64,000 nucleotides of DNA from positions 30,879 to 94,878 of the forward strand of contig JAJZVX010000013.1 in NCBI GenBank assembly GCA_021846985.1, given 5' to 3'. The translations under genes were made by a program, and so were the position numbers. The notes beneath the pieces were generated by a model. That model was not told where the DNA came from and did no database searches. It saw only the letters and a list, made by a program, of their open reading frames with translations. Positions 1-9,259 of the stretch are shown here, in pieces. Within the stretch, counting starts at the first letter, position 1; every line of letters starts with the position of its first letter. This DNA comes from Acidobacteriota bacterium (GTDB lineage: Bacteria > Acidobacteriota > Terriglobia > Terriglobales > Acidobacteriaceae).

Positions 1-749
1 GGATACGAGGGCTGGGGAAGCCGGCCCGTGCTGTGCTCCGTCTGCGCGGCCGCGTCCGGCGCGTACTCGCGGGAGTAGTTCAGGGCGGTTTCGTAGCGGT
101 GGTGGCCGTCGGCGATGATCAGCTTTTTGTCTGCCATAGCGGTCACCAGCAGGCGGATGGCCGCCGGGTCCGCGATCTTCCAGATGCGGTGCAGCACCCC
201 GTACTCGTCGGTCACTTCGGCTTCGGCGGGGGCGTTGCCGTCAAACAGTATCTTTTCCACCGTCCCGGCAGGGTCGGAGTAAAGCATGAAAATCTGGCCA
301 AAGTGCGCATGGGTGGCCTTTAGAAGATTCAGGCGGTCGCCCTTGGGCTTGGAGAGCGTCTGCTCGTGGCGGAAAACCACCTGCTCCGCATAGTCGTGCA
401 GCTTGCCGAGCGCGATAAAACCGCGGCGCTCCTTCACACTCGATGTTCCCGGAACCGTGAAGCGCTGGGAGTAGGCAAAAACGCAGGGAGCTTTCTCCTG
501 CATCAGGACGCCGCTGGCGCGCCAGTCGCGAAAGTCGCGCGCCGCGCGCGAATAGATGCTCTCCTCGTGTTCGCCGTCAAACAGCTCCGGCAGGCCCAGG
601 ATGATGCGCACCAAGTTGTACGGGCTGCGCTGGTAGTAGGCCTGCTGCATGGCCGGAGAAATCTTGTCGTAGGGCTGGGTAACAACGTCGTCGAGGCGAA
701 CAAGCGAAGGATTGTAGCGCCATGCGCGGAATGGATAGATGCGGGCCAT
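1..749 (-). CDS. DUF1015 family protein, 3' end outside the window
   Basis: Reading leftward from an ATG at 747-749, an uninterrupted frame of 249 codons runs off the window edge. The product begins MARIYPFRAWRYNP and later has LIIADGHHRYETALNY, near residue 215. That opening and the ADGHHRY motif are typical of the DUF1015 family (roughly 400 residues or more), so about the N-terminal half is present. The biochemical role of the family is not established; some annotations link it to serine kinase-like functions. It is divergent from the VWA gene at 1120, with a 370-base gap. Family assignment is confident; function is unknown. Confidence 0.85.
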   Translation of the reverse strand, partial: MARIYPFRAWRYNPSLVRLDDVVTQPYDKISPAMQQAYYQRSPYNLVRIILGLPELFDGEHEESIYSRAARDFRDWRASGVLMQEKAPCVFAYSQRFTVPGTSSVKERRGFIALGKLHDYAEQVVFRHEQTLSKPKGDRLNLLKATHAHFGQIFMLYSDPAGTVEKILFDGNAPAEAEVTDEYGVLHRIWKIADPAAIRLLVTAMADKKLIIADGHHRYETALNYSREYAPDAAAQTEHSTGRLPQPSY

Positions 750-1119
750 GCGAGAGGTCGTGCTCCACGGGGAAAGATGGTTGGGGCGCTTGCGGACCTC
801 TCTCGAAGTGAGCGGGGACTTTGGCGCGTTCAGGGTAAATTGTATCCCAGCGGAGGTTGGGATTCTGCGATTGCACAGTCCCGGCCCCGGGAGTTGGGAT
901 GGAAGCAGCAGGCAGGCGGTGTCCATCGGAAATGGCGCGTCACGATCACAATCCATCGCGGCCCGGCGGCATCAGGAAGCGATCGCCGGCGCGCGGCGGG
1001 CCCATTCCCGGCTTCCGGCCCCCCAGTTGCGCGCGACGGTAAGTGGCGTAAAGTGAAAGTGAAGACCGCTCCGTCAGACTGGCTGCCGCCGCTGACGGTC
1101 CACGCGCGAGCAAGCTACT
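750..1119. other. Divergent intergenic region with no recognised gene
   Basis: These 370 bases separate the leftward DUF1015 gene from the rightward VWA gene, so promoters for both probably lie here. Short open frames exist on both strands, but none has a ribosome-binding site or a recognisable product. There are several GC-rich dyads, for example around 880-895, but no convincing promoter pair or RNA motif. Confidence 0.4.
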
Positions 1120-2187
1120 ATGCGCCATTGCCATAAGACGGTGTTGGTCATCCTGCTGGCAGCAGGGCTGGGGCCGTGTCAGCAGGCGGCCAGGCCCGCC
1201 GCGCTCCAGGCGCAGGCGCCCGGAGTGGCTCCTTCACTCACGGTCGACCGGGATCCCGTGCGCTCTCCGGATGGCGAATCCCCAGCCAAAACCCGGCTGG
1301 AAAAGGCCAACGGCGGCTATGTGTTGCGCACGGACGTGGAAGAAGTGGTTCTCAATGCCACGGTGCTGGATGGAACCCAACTGGTCGACGGCCTCAACAA
1401 GAGCAACTTCCAGGTCTTCGAAGACGGTGTTCAGCAGAAAATCATCAGCTTCCAGCACACCGATCTTCCCGTATCCATCGGGCTCGTGATCGATAACTCC
1501 GGCTCCATGTCGCGCAAGCGGCCGTCGGTCAACAAAAGCGCGCTGGATCTGATCGAGGCGTCCAACTCCCAGGACGAAGCGTTTGTCGTGAATTTCTCCG
1601 ACGAGGCATTCATCGACCAGGACTTTACCTCCGACATCGCCAAGCTGCGGGAGGGCATGTCGCACATCGAGTCGCGCGGAGGAACGGCCCTCTACGACGC
1701 GGTGGTGGCCTCGGCCGACAAGCTGGCGCAGGATGCTAAACGGCCCAAGCAGGTGCTCATCCTGATTACCGACGGAGAGGACAACGCCTCCATGCTGAAT
1801 CTGGAGCAGACCATCCACCGGGTGCAGGAGCTCTCCGGACCGGTCATTTACTCCATCGGACTGCTCTTCGGAGATGAGATGACGCGGTCGGAGTCCCGGC
1901 ATGCGCGCCGCGCTCTGGAGATGCTCTCGACGGAGACGGGCGGCATAGCATTCTTTCCCAAATCCATCGGGCAGGTGGACCAGATCGCGGCCGAGGTGGC
2001 GCGCGACATCCGCAACCAGTACACCATCGGTTACCACTCCACCAAGCCCAGCTCGGTGCCCGGATTTCGCCGGGTTCTGGTAGTGGCCAAAGACTCCAGC
2101 CACGACAAGCTCACGGTGCGGACGCGAACTGGCTACTTTCCGGAGGCGAGCATGCCGAAGGAGCCCCTCGGACCGCCGGCCCAGTAG
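1120..2187 (+). CDS. Secreted VWA-domain protein (acidobacterial VWFA-related family)
   Basis: This 355-residue protein has a hydrophobic N-terminal export signal (about residues 1-30) and a von Willebrand factor A domain from about 118 to 300. The metal-ion-dependent adhesion site is intact: D125-N-S127-G-S129 in VIDNSGSMS, the Thr in RGGTALYDAV, and the Asp in LITDGEDN. Before the VWA domain lies the stretch VLDGTQLVDGLNKSNFQVFE, typical of the VWFA-related family that is very common in Acidobacteria. It probably acts outside the cytoplasmic membrane in protein binding; the partner is unknown. The start has no clear Shine-Dalgarno sequence. It stands alone, 107 bases before the PLP-enzyme gene. 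Confidence 0.88.
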   Translation: MRHCHKTVLVILLAAGLGPCQQAARPAALQAQAPGVAPSLTVDRDPVRSPDGESPAKTRLEKANGGYVLRTDVEEVVLNATVLDGTQLVDGLNKSNFQVFEDGVQQKIISFQHTDLPVSIGLVIDNSGSMSRKRPSVNKSALDLIEASNSQDEAFVVNFSDEAFIDQDFTSDIAKLREGMSHIESRGGTALYDAVVASADKLAQDAKRPKQVLILITDGEDNASMLNLEQTIHRVQELSGPVIYSIGLLFGDEMTRSESRHARRALEMLSTETGGIAFFPKSIGQVDQIAAEVARDIRNQYTIGYHSTKPSSVPGFRRVLVVAKDSSHDKLTVRTRTGYFPEASMPKEPLGPPAQ

Positions 2188-2294
2188 AGTTGCCCGGGCA
2201 AGCAGTCCTGGAAGCCCGCAGCGTGCCGCACCGCCCGGGACGGAGATGGCTCCGGTCACGGTAAGCTAAAGTCTGGAGGCTTGAAGCGACGCAG

Positions 2295-3452
2295 ATGCCG
2301 GATTCCCCTTACACAAAACTGGACACGATAGCTGTGCACGCCGGGCAATATCCTGACGCGCAAACGGGCGCTGTCAATGTGCCGGTGTATCTTTCTTCCA
2401 CGTTTCAACTTACCGGCATCGGCTCGGACCGCGGCTGGGATTACTCGCGCGCCGGAAACCCCACGCGCGACCGTCTGGAAGAAGCCCTGGCGGTGCTCGA
2501 AGGCGGCTGCAGCGGCCACGCCTTCACGAGCGGCATGGCGGCCATCTCCGCGCTGGTGGCGATGCTGCGGGCCGGCGACCACCTGATCTGCTCGCATAAT
2601 GTCTATGCCGGAACGGTGCGGCTCTTTGACCAGATCGTGCGCCATTACGGAATCGAAATCGAATACGTGGACACCAGCAACCTGGCGCTGGTAAAAGCCG
2701 CCATCAAGCCCAATACCAGGCTGGTCCACATCGAGACGCCAAGCAATCCGCTCATGGTCCTCACCGACATCGCGGCGGTAAGCCGCCTGGCGCATGCGCG
2801 GGGCGCGGAAGTGAGCGTGGACAACACCTTTCTCTCGCCGGCTTTGCAGAACCCCCTCAAGCTCGGCGCCGACATCGTGATGCACTCCACCACCAAGTAT
2901 CTCAACGGCCACTCCGACGGCCTCGGCGGAGCGTTGATCGGCTCCCGCCCGGAGCACAAGGAGCGCTTCTTGCTGGTGCAAAAGGCCATGGGCGGCGTCA
3001 TGTCGCCGTTCGAGTGCTTTCTGGTGCTGCGCGGCATCCGCACGCTGCCCGTGCGCATCCGGCAGCACGAGCAGAATGGCCGGGCGGTGGCGGAGTTTCT
3101 GTCAGCGCATCCCAAAGTGAAGAACCTGGCCTATCCCGGCCTCAAGACTCACCCCCAGTACGAACTGGCCGTCAAGCAGCAGCGCGGATTCGGCTCCATG
3201 ATGAGCTTCGAGGTCGAGTCGCGCGAAGCCGCGGGGCGCTTCCTGGCTGCGCTCCGAATCTTTCTCAATGCGGAGTCGTTGGGCGGGGTTGAGTCGCTGG
3301 CGTCGCACTCGGCCACCACCACCCATGCCTCCGTTACCGAGCAGCAGCGCGCATCGATGGGAATTACCGATGGGCGCATCCGGCTCTCGGTGGGAATCGA
3401 AGACAAAGACGACCTGATCGCCGATCTCGAACAGGCGCTCAAAGCTGTCTAG
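2295..3452 (+). CDS. Trans-sulfuration family PLP enzyme (cystathionine gamma-synthase / beta-lyase / methionine gamma-lyase type)
   Basis: This is a 385-residue Cys/Met metabolism PLP-dependent enzyme. Visible landmarks are Y50-S-R52, the phosphate-binding residues given by the neighbouring subunit; the ETPSNP motif at 147-152; VDNTF near 175-179; and the PLP Schiff-base lysine K201 in STTKYLNGHSD. The C-terminal half has the usual SLGGVESLASHSATTTHA segment. Members synthesise or cleave cystathionine or split methionine, and sequence alone does not separate these reactions reliably. Length is normal. The stop at 3450-3452 abuts the tsaB start directly, so the two may be co-transcribed. Confidence 0.88.
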   Translation: MPDSPYTKLDTIAVHAGQYPDAQTGAVNVPVYLSSTFQLTGIGSDRGWDYSRAGNPTRDRLEEALAVLEGGCSGHAFTSGMAAISALVAMLRAGDHLICSHNVYAGTVRLFDQIVRHYGIEIEYVDTSNLALVKAAIKPNTRLVHIETPSNPLMVLTDIAAVSRLAHARGAEVSVDNTFLSPALQNPLKLGADIVMHSTTKYLNGHSDGLGGALIGSRPEHKERFLLVQKAMGGVMSPFECFLVLRGIRTLPVRIRQHEQNGRAVAEFLSAHPKVKNLAYPGLKTHPQYELAVKQQRGFGSMMSFEVESREAAGRFLAALRIFLNAESLGGVESLASHSATTTHASVTEQQRASMGITDGRIRLSVGIEDKDDLIADLEQALKAV

Positions 3453-4145
3453 GTGCAAGCCATGATGCAAGGCGCGCTGTTGTTGGGGATTGACACCTGC
3501 GGACCCTCGGGGTCCGTGGCGCTGGGGCGGATGGAGGGCGGCGCGGTGGAGGTGCTCGCCCAACGAGCGCTCGAGGGGCGTACGTATTCCGCGACGCTGG
3601 CCGCGGCCGTGAGCGCGGTGCTGGCGCAGGCCGGCGCAAAGCTGAGCGGCCTCCGGGCGCTGGTTGCGGTGAGCGGCCCGGGCAGTTTCACGGGCGTGCG
3701 TGTGGGGCTCAGCACGGTCAAGGGGCTGGCGGAGGCGGCGGCGCTGCCCGTCGCGGCGGTCTCGCGGCTGGCCGTGCTGGCGGCCCGGGAGGGCGTGGCC
3801 GCGGCGGCCCTGGATGCGCACCGGCACGAGATCTTTCTGCGCCTTGATGTCCCGCCGCACTCGCGGGAGCTGCTCGCGGGCCGGGCGGAGCTGGAAGCCA
3901 TCGCCCCGGCGCCGCATCGCGTTGCGGTCTGCGACGACGGGGCGGCGTTACTGCTCGCGCAAGCATGGCCGGGCGCCGAGTTGCTGCATGGAGCCGCGCC
4001 CACGGCGGCCGATGCGCTGCATCTGGCGGCGCCGCTGGTTGCGGCGGCGGCGTTTGTGGACGTGGCGCAACTCGATGGACATTACCTGCGGCGGTCCGAC
4101 GCGGAAATCTTCGGCGAGCCGGGAGCCGCCCCCAGACAAAAATGA
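3453..4145 (+). CDS. tsaB: tRNA threonylcarbamoyladenosine biosynthesis protein TsaB
   Basis: TsaB is the non-catalytic partner of TsaD in making N6-threonylcarbamoyladenosine at position 37 of ANN-decoding tRNAs. The 230-residue product (normal for the family) opens with LLGIDTCGPSGSVALG and contains the diagnostic VSGPGSFTGVRVGLSTVKGL, which forms the dimer interface and nucleotide-like fold. The listed start is a GTG directly after the preceding stop; ATG codons at 3462 and 3465 are equally possible and would shorten it by three or four residues. It overlaps the next gene by ATGA (4142-4145), suggesting translational coupling. tsaB-rimI pairing is a common bacterial arrangement. Confidence 0.93.
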   Translation: MQAMMQGALLLGIDTCGPSGSVALGRMEGGAVEVLAQRALEGRTYSATLAAAVSAVLAQAGAKLSGLRALVAVSGPGSFTGVRVGLSTVKGLAEAAALPVAAVSRLAVLAAREGVAAAALDAHRHEIFLRLDVPPHSRELLAGRAELEAIAPAPHRVAVCDDGAALLLAQAWPGAELLHGAAPTAADALHLAAPLVAAAAFVDVAQLDGHYLRRSDAEIFGEPGAAPRQK

Positions 4146-4612
4146 AGGACGCCATCCGCAAGATCAAGATTCGGCCCATGAGGGCGGACGACATTGAGCA
4201 GGCCATGGAGATCGCCGCGGGGCTGAAGGAGCTCGCGTTCTGGACCTCGACCCAATGGGCCGAGGCCTTGGCCAGCCAGGACGCAGGCCGCCGGAGCGCT
4301 CTGGTGGCCGAGGCGGCAGGTGCCGTGGTGGGCTTTGCCGTAGCCAGTGTGGTCGGCTCAGAGGCGGAACTGGAGTCGATTGCCGTAGAGCGCGCGCGGC
4401 AGCGGCAGGGCCTGGGGCGGCAGCTATGGACGGCGCTCCTGGCTGGCTTCGGGGCAACCGGGGTTACGCATGTCTTTCTGGAAGTGCGGGCCTCCAACCG
4501 GCAGGCGCTGCGCTTCTATCGCTCGCTGGGTTTTGCAGAAACCGGGCGCCGGCCGCACTACTACGCTGATCCCGTTGAAGATGCGGCGCTACTAGGGCTG
4601 CGGCTCGGATAA
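4142..4612 (+). CDS. rimI: Ribosomal-protein-alanine N-acetyltransferase RimI (GNAT)
   Basis: This is a 156-residue GNAT-fold acetyltransferase. The acetyl-CoA pyrophosphate loop is visible as RQRQGLGRQLW (from residue 86). It is preceded by the beta-4 strand AELESIAV and followed by the typical C-terminal VRASNRQALRFYRSLGF. RimI acetylates the N-terminal alanine of ribosomal protein S18. The ATG at 4142 overlaps the tsaB stop as ATGA; a longer upstream frame exists, but it would lie wholly inside tsaB and is rejected. Position after tsaB supports RimI over a generic GNAT. Confidence 0.88.
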   Translation: MKDAIRKIKIRPMRADDIEQAMEIAAGLKELAFWTSTQWAEALASQDAGRRSALVAEAAGAVVGFAVASVVGSEAELESIAVERARQRQGLGRQLWTALLAGFGATGVTHVFLEVRASNRQALRFYRSLGFAETGRRPHYYADPVEDAALLGLRLG

Positions 4613-4753
4613 AAGAACGGCACGCGGCCAAGACGCCAGCCGCGCCGCGGACGTGAATTCCACAGAACAAATGACTTTCGATCCGCGGGGGACTTGCCCG
4701 TTCTATCGCACTGGCGATATATGTAAATGTTCTGTAAAGTACGGAGGTGCTTG

Positions 4754-4963
4754 ATGGACGAAATCAAGGATTCCACGCTGGGCGAAGAAATTCGGCGCCT
4801 GCAGGCTGAACACCAGCACTACGCTCAGCGTTTGGAAGAGTTGTTGAACAAGCCCTATCTTTCCGATGAGGAACAGATTGAGGAAGTCAAGCTGAAGAAG
4901 CTGAAACTGCACGCCAAAGATATGATTTTCGCCCTGGAGCGGCGTTTGCAGGTTCCGGCTTAA
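4754..4963 (+). CDS. YdcH/DUF465-like small coiled-coil protein
   Basis: This 69-residue charged helical protein begins MDEIKDSTLGEEIRRLQAEH and ends in a second amphipathic helix (EEVKLKKLKLHAKDMI). The two-helix layout with a central KPYLSDEEQ turn resembles the YdcH/DUF465 family, whose function is unknown. The ATG at 4754 is chosen because GGAGGTG at 4743-4749 gives a strong ribosome-binding site; an in-frame upstream ATG at 4727 lacks one. It stands alone between rimI and psd. Confidence 0.75.
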   Translation: MDEIKDSTLGEEIRRLQAEHQHYAQRLEELLNKPYLSDEEQIEEVKLKKLKLHAKDMIFALERRLQVPA

Positions 4964-5204
4964 AGCCTTTCTTCCCCGGTGACCGGGTCCGCGCGCGCAA
5001 GCGCAGAGCCGTGATTCTCGTGATCGGAATCGTGGCGGAAGGGCTTGGGCTCCGGAATCGGCGGAAGAGAAACAGCTCGCGGCCGGAGCGGCTTATATAA
5101 GACGTGCAGGCAAGGCGGCAGCAGGGGACAGCCGCTGAAAGGGTCGTGTGTGCCACAGCCCGGCAGACAGAACCCCACGAATGAAGCGATTCGCCGTATA
5201 ATCG

Positions 5205-5843
5205 GTGGAAATCATGGTTCGTGACGGTTACATCTACGGCGGTAGCTTTGTAGTGGTGGCGGGGCTGGTGGGATGGGCCACGGGACACTGGGCCGGGGGC
5301 ATCGCGCCGCTGCTGCTGGCGGCATTTTTTCTGTGGTTCTTTCGCGATCCGGAGCGCGCCATCCCGGCCGGAGCCGGTTTGATTGTCTCGCCCGGTGACG
5401 GGCTGGTCACGGAGACCGTGGCCATCCAAACCCCCGAAGGCCCGCGCCAGCGGGTGAGCATCTTCCTCAGCGTTTTCAATGTGCATATCAACCGGTCGCC
5501 CATTGCCGGGGTGATCAGCAGCGTGCGCTACCAGAAGGGACAATACCTCAACGCCATGAATCCGGCCTCCGCTGACCGCAACGAGCAGAATACGGTGACC
5601 GTGACTGGCGAGGGCATGGAGGTCACCTTCAAACAGATCGCCGGGCTGCTGGCGCGCCGCATTGTCTTCGACAGGAAGGAAGGCGACCGGGTCGAGCGCG
5701 GCCAGCGCGTCGGCATGATCAAGTTCGGATCGCGGGTAGACATCGTGGTCCCCGGCGAGGCCAAGCTCCAGGTCAAGGTGGGCCAGCGCGTCAAGGGCGG
5801 CGCAAGCGTGGTGGCGGCCATGCGGCAGGGAGACGGTTTGTGA
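5205..5843 (+). CDS. psd: Phosphatidylserine decarboxylase, short type
   Basis: The enzyme decarboxylates phosphatidylserine to phosphatidylethanolamine at the membrane. The 212-residue product is of the short family. It has two N-terminal hydrophobic stretches (about 11-45), SPGDGLV near 62-68, the conserved [12 protein letters not shown] near 91-102, and a self-cleavage site KFGS at 173-176; cleavage between G175 and S176 would create the pyruvoyl cofactor. The start is GTG at 5205 or ATG at 5214. It overlaps pssA by GTGA, so substrate-making and substrate-using enzymes are coupled, although the order is inverted relative to the pathway. Confidence 0.92.
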   Translation: MEIMVRDGYIYGGSFVVVAGLVGWATGHWAGGIAPLLLAAFFLWFFRDPERAIPAGAGLIVSPGDGLVTETVAIQTPEGPRQRVSIFLSVFNVHINRSPIAGVISSVRYQKGQYLNAMNPASADRNEQNTVTVTGEGMEVTFKQIAGLLARRIVFDRKEGDRVERGQRVGMIKFGSRVDIVVPGEAKLQVKVGQRVKGGASVVAAMRQGDGL

Positions 5844-6754
5844 CCGGCGTGAATCCGGCTCTTGCACGAGCCAGGGCGCAGGCCCGCTTGCGCCGCGGCA
5901 TGTTTCTGCTTCCGTCGCTGTTCACGGCGGGCAACATCGCGGCGGGCTATTTTTCCATTACCGAGACCATCAAGGCCCTGGGCAGCGCGGGCAACGGCGC
6001 CTTCCACCTGGACTTGGCGGCTATCGCAATTCTGATTGCCATTCCCCTGGACTCCCTGGACGGCCGCATCGCGCGCATGACAAACACCACCAGCGAGTTT
6101 GGCAAGGAGCTGGATTCGCTCGCCGATGCCATCACCTTCGGCATGGCGCCCAGCTTGCTGGCGCTCATCTGGGGTTTCCATTTTTTGCCCGACTCAGTCA
6201 ACCCGCGCCTGCTGATGCACCTGCGCCAGGCCGGAGCGTTCATCTGCTTCCTGTTTCTCATCGGCGGGGTCTCGCGCCTGGCGCGTTTCAACATCAGCCA
6301 CGACGCGCAGCCGCGCAACCCCGGCCGGCCCAACCGCAAATACTTCGTCGGCATGCCCATTCCCGCGGCCGCGGGAATGCTGGCGGCAACCGTGCACTTC
6401 TTCAACGGCATTCCGGTGCAGGCATGGTGGGTGTCGCTCATCTGGCTGGGCGTGGTAGGACTGTGCGGCTTCCTGATGGTCAGCACCTGGCGCTTCTGGT
6501 CGGGTAAAGAGATCAATCTCTCCCGTGCGCATCCGTTTCAGTTGCTGTTCTTGCTGGCCGTAGTGGCCTACGTCATCCTCCGCTTCTCCGACGTCATGCT
6601 GTTCGGCATGGCGCTCGTGTATATGTTCTCGGGCATTTGGGCGCGGGCGGCTTATTCGTGGTCGCGCCGCAGGCGCCGGCGGCCTCTGGCAGAGCTCGCC
6701 GCAACCGATCCGCCTGCCGGAACCAATACGCCCCAGCCCACGTCACTCAATTAA
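5840..6754 (+). CDS. pssA: CDP-diacylglycerol-serine O-phosphatidyltransferase
   Basis: This integral membrane enzyme condenses CDP-diacylglycerol with serine to phosphatidylserine, the substrate of the upstream psd product. The CDP-alcohol phosphotransferase signature D-G-x2-A-R-x8-G-x3-D-x3-D is complete ([20 protein letters not shown] followed by LAD, starting near residue 74). Several hydrophobic helices follow, and the C-terminus is an Arg-rich tail plus a proline-rich end. At 304 residues it is slightly longer than minimal homologues. The GTG start at 5840 overlaps the psd stop. Confidence 0.92.
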   Translation: MTGVNPALARARAQARLRRGMFLLPSLFTAGNIAAGYFSITETIKALGSAGNGAFHLDLAAIAILIAIPLDSLDGRIARMTNTTSEFGKELDSLADAITFGMAPSLLALIWGFHFLPDSVNPRLLMHLRQAGAFICFLFLIGGVSRLARFNISHDAQPRNPGRPNRKYFVGMPIPAAAGMLAATVHFFNGIPVQAWWVSLIWLGVVGLCGFLMVSTWRFWSGKEINLSRAHPFQLLFLLAVVAYVILRFSDVMLFGMALVYMFSGIWARAAYSWSRRRRRRPLAELAATDPPAGTNTPQPTSLN

Positions 6755-6767
6755 TTAAGGGACGCCT

Positions 6768-7790
6768 GTGTACAAAATTGCCATTGCCGGAGCCTCGACC
6801 CTTCTGGGCAAAGAACTGAAGGAAGCGCTGGAGGAGTCGCCCCTCGGCGCGGCCACCATTTCACTGCTCGACGAGGAAGAAACCGAGAGGAAGCTGGAGC
6901 AGATCGGCGACGAGATTGCGATCGTGCAGTCCATCGGGCAGGACACCTTCGAGCGGATTGACTTCACGTTTTTCTGCGGCAGCGAGAGTTTAACGCGCAA
7001 ATACTGGCGAGAGGCGCTGCGGGCCGGCTCCACGGTACTGGACCTCTCCGGCGCCCTGGACGGCGAAAATGGCGTCCTGGTGCGGGCGCCCTGGCTGGGG
7101 CCGGCGCGGGTTGACGCCGATCTGTTTACACCTGCGGTGGCGCCCGCTCACCCGGCGGCCCTGGTGCTGGGCTTGCTGCTGGAGCGGCTCAGCGACGCGT
7201 CCGGGGTGCGGTTTGCCGCCGCCACGCTGTTGCAGCCGGCCAGCGAGTATGGCCGCGGCGCAATGGACGAACTGCACCACCAGACCGTCAGCCTGCTGAG
7301 CTTCCAGAGCCTGCCGCGCGCCGTCTACGACGCGCAGACCGCCTATAACCTGCTGGCGGGCCTGGGCGAGAGCGCAGGCGTAAGCCTCAGCGCCGCCGAG
7401 GCGCGCATCCGCCGCCATTATGCCGCGCTGGGCGGCAATCGCTGGCCCGCCCTCGCGCTTCAGGTCGTGCAGGCCCCCGTCTTTCATGGACACACGTTCT
7501 CCATTGCGGTTGAATTGGAGCGTCCCGCAGACGTGGATGATCTCGAAGAGGCGCTCAGCGGCGAGCGCGTGGACCTGGTGATGGAGGATACCGACTCGCC
7601 CTCCAACCTGGCTGCAACCGGGCAAAATGATGTGCTGGTACGGCTCAGGACGGAGAAGGGAGGGCCAACCGGACAGGTAACGCGGCTGTGGCTATGGGCC
7701 GCATCGGACAATTTGCGGTTGAATGCCCAGAATGCCGTGCAATGCGCCCTCGACCTGCGCCGTCTGCGTCCGCAGGGCAGCGTGCAATAG
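6768..7790 (+). CDS. Aspartate-semialdehyde dehydrogenase-like protein lacking the catalytic cysteine
   Basis: The 340-residue protein has the ASADH layout. An N-terminal Rossmann motif GASTLLG lies at 8-14, DFTFFCGSESL near 65-75, and a dimerisation domain with GRGAMDELHHQT. Where true enzymes carry the N-C-T/S nucleophile, this one reads PAHPAA (126-131), so the catalytic cysteine is absent. It therefore resembles the USG-1 class of ASADH relatives, and activity as an aspartate-semialdehyde dehydrogenase is unlikely. The GTG start at 6768 follows an AAGGGA ribosome-binding site. It lies 13 bases after pssA and may share its transcript. Confidence 0.8.
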   Translation: MYKIAIAGASTLLGKELKEALEESPLGAATISLLDEEETERKLEQIGDEIAIVQSIGQDTFERIDFTFFCGSESLTRKYWREALRAGSTVLDLSGALDGENGVLVRAPWLGPARVDADLFTPAVAPAHPAALVLGLLLERLSDASGVRFAAATLLQPASEYGRGAMDELHHQTVSLLSFQSLPRAVYDAQTAYNLLAGLGESAGVSLSAAEARIRRHYAALGGNRWPALALQVVQAPVFHGHTFSIAVELERPADVDDLEEALSGERVDLVMEDTDSPSNLAATGQNDVLVRLRTEKGGPTGQVTRLWLWAASDNLRLNAQNAVQCALDLRRLRPQGSVQ

Positions 7791-8074
7791 GTTCCTCCGC
7801 CTGGGCCGGAAGCCCAATCCGGCCTGGTCCCCTGCGTTCGCCGTATGGCCTCGGCCGGCGCAAAGAGCCCTTAACAACAATTGTGTAGGAATTTCATCCA
7901 CTTAACTAACGTTCACCAGACAATCGCATCTAATCGACTGGTTACTCTCCTGTACGGAACCGCAGCCGCGCCGGCAGTGGGAGTGTCGGTGTGCCAGAAC
8001 AGCCCTGCGGAAGTTCCCGGCAGGCTCTTGTGAGCCGGGCAGACGCAAGGCAGGAAAGCGGGAGGAAAACGGGA

Positions 8075-9259
8075 TTGCAACCATCGAGTGTGACTTTGCT
8101 GTCGAAAATCGCGCGGGGAGTGGCGCTCGGCCTTGTCCTGTCGCTTGCTGCCGCTGCGCAAGAGGCGCCGCCGCCGCCGCCGCCGCCCGGCGCTCCGCCA
8201 CCCAGCGCTCCCCTTTCTCCCGATCAGTTGCAGGAACTGGTGGCGCCCATTGCCCTCTATCCCGATTCGCTGGTGGCTCAGATCCTCGCCGCCGCCACCT
8301 ATCCCACCCAGATCGTGGAAGCCGAGCGGTTCGTCGAACAGAACCAGGGCCTCACCGGGCAGGCGCTGGCCAACGCGGTCGATGCGCAAGACTGGGCCCC
8401 AAGCGTAAAAGCGCTCACGGCCTTCCCCAGCGTGCTGTCTGACATGAACCAGAACCTCTCCTGGACCTCGGAGCTGGGGGACGCGAATTACAACCAGCCT
8501 CAGGACGTGATGAATGCCATCCAGTTCATGCGCCAGCAGGCCCAGCAGGCGGGCAATCTGCAAAACACCCCGCAGCAATCCGTCGATGACGCCGGCGGCG
8601 ACATCCAGATTGAACCGGCTGACCCTGACGTAGTCTACGTTCCCATGTACGACCCTGAGTCTGTGTATGGATACCCGGTGGGCATGTGGCCCGGTTTCGA
8701 CCCGTGGTGGACCATGGGCGGTCCCTATATCTCCTTTGGCATCGGGATCGGCATGCAGCCGTTCTATGGCTTTGGCTGGGGATGGCGCCATTGGGGGCTT
8801 GGCTGGGGCCCGCGCGCCGGGGTGTGGTATGGCGGAGAGCGCTGGTCCTCGCGCAGCCACGCATTCTATGACCGGCGCGCCTTCCTGCACGGAAATTATC
8901 GAGGCGTTGGCGGCCGGCACGGATTCTTTCACTGGGGCAGAAGGCCGGCCTCCTTCGCCGGTGGCCGTGGCCGGGGCAATGCCGGATTCCGGGGCGGCCT
9001 TCGTAATCAGAATCGCGCCATGCGCGGTTTTGCATCCCGGCCCATGACCGGCATGCGATCCGGCGCCTTCGGCGGCTTCGGGCACGGAGGCGACGTGCGC
9101 AGCTTTTCCTCGCGCGGCATGTCCAGCATGGGTGGCGGCTTCCACGGCGGCGGCTTCGGCGGTGGCGGTTTCCATGGCGGCGGTTTCGGTGGCGGCGGTT
9201 TCCACGGCGGCGGCTTCGGCGGTGGCGGTTTCCATGGCGGTGGAGGCATAAGACGATGA
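8075..9259 (+). CDS. DUF3300 secreted protein with C-terminal Gly/His/Phe repeats
   Basis: The protein has an export signal ending near AAAAQE, a poly-proline linker, then the DUF3300 domain (LVAPIALYPDSLVAQILAAA, later DPDVVYVPMYDP). After that comes a W/G/R-rich region and a C-terminal run of GGGFHGGGFG repeats. DUF3300 function is unknown. The TTG start at 8075 is preferred because GGAGG (8061-8065) sits 9 bases upstream; GTG at 7991 is also in frame but would add 28 residues before the signal peptide. It overlaps the DUF2950 gene by ATGA. The partnership with DUF2950 recurs in Acidobacteria and Proteobacteria (from memory). Confidence 0.85.
   Translation: MQPSSVTLLSKIARGVALGLVLSLAAAAQEAPPPPPPPGAPPPSAPLSPDQLQELVAPIALYPDSLVAQILAAATYPTQIVEAERFVEQNQGLTGQALANAVDAQDWAPSVKALTAFPSVLSDMNQNLSWTSELGDANYNQPQDVMNAIQFMRQQAQQAGNLQNTPQQSVDDAGGDIQIEPADPDVVYVPMYDPESVYGYPVGMWPGFDPWWTMGGPYISFGIGIGMQPFYGFGWGWRHWGLGWGPRAGVWYGGERWSSRSHAFYDRRAFLHGNYRGVGGRHGFFHWGRRPASFAGGRGRGNAGFRGGLRNQNRAMRGFASRPMTGMRSGAFGGFGHGGDVRSFSSRGMSSMGGGFHGGGFGGGGFHGGGFGGGGFHGGGFGGGGFHGGGGIRR
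9130..9245 (+). repeat. 30-base tandem coding repeat (GGGFHGGGFG units)
   Basis: Nearly four copies of a 30-base unit encode GGGFHGGGFG in tandem at the C-terminus of the DUF3300 protein. Copies differ mainly at third positions (GGC/GGT, CAC/CAT), so the array is not freshly duplicated. Such Gly/His-rich tails are often disordered and can bind metal. Confidence 0.8.

Noticed and set aside
9130..9245. CRISPR-like array
   Set aside because: The 30-base repeats are contiguous and coding, without spacers.
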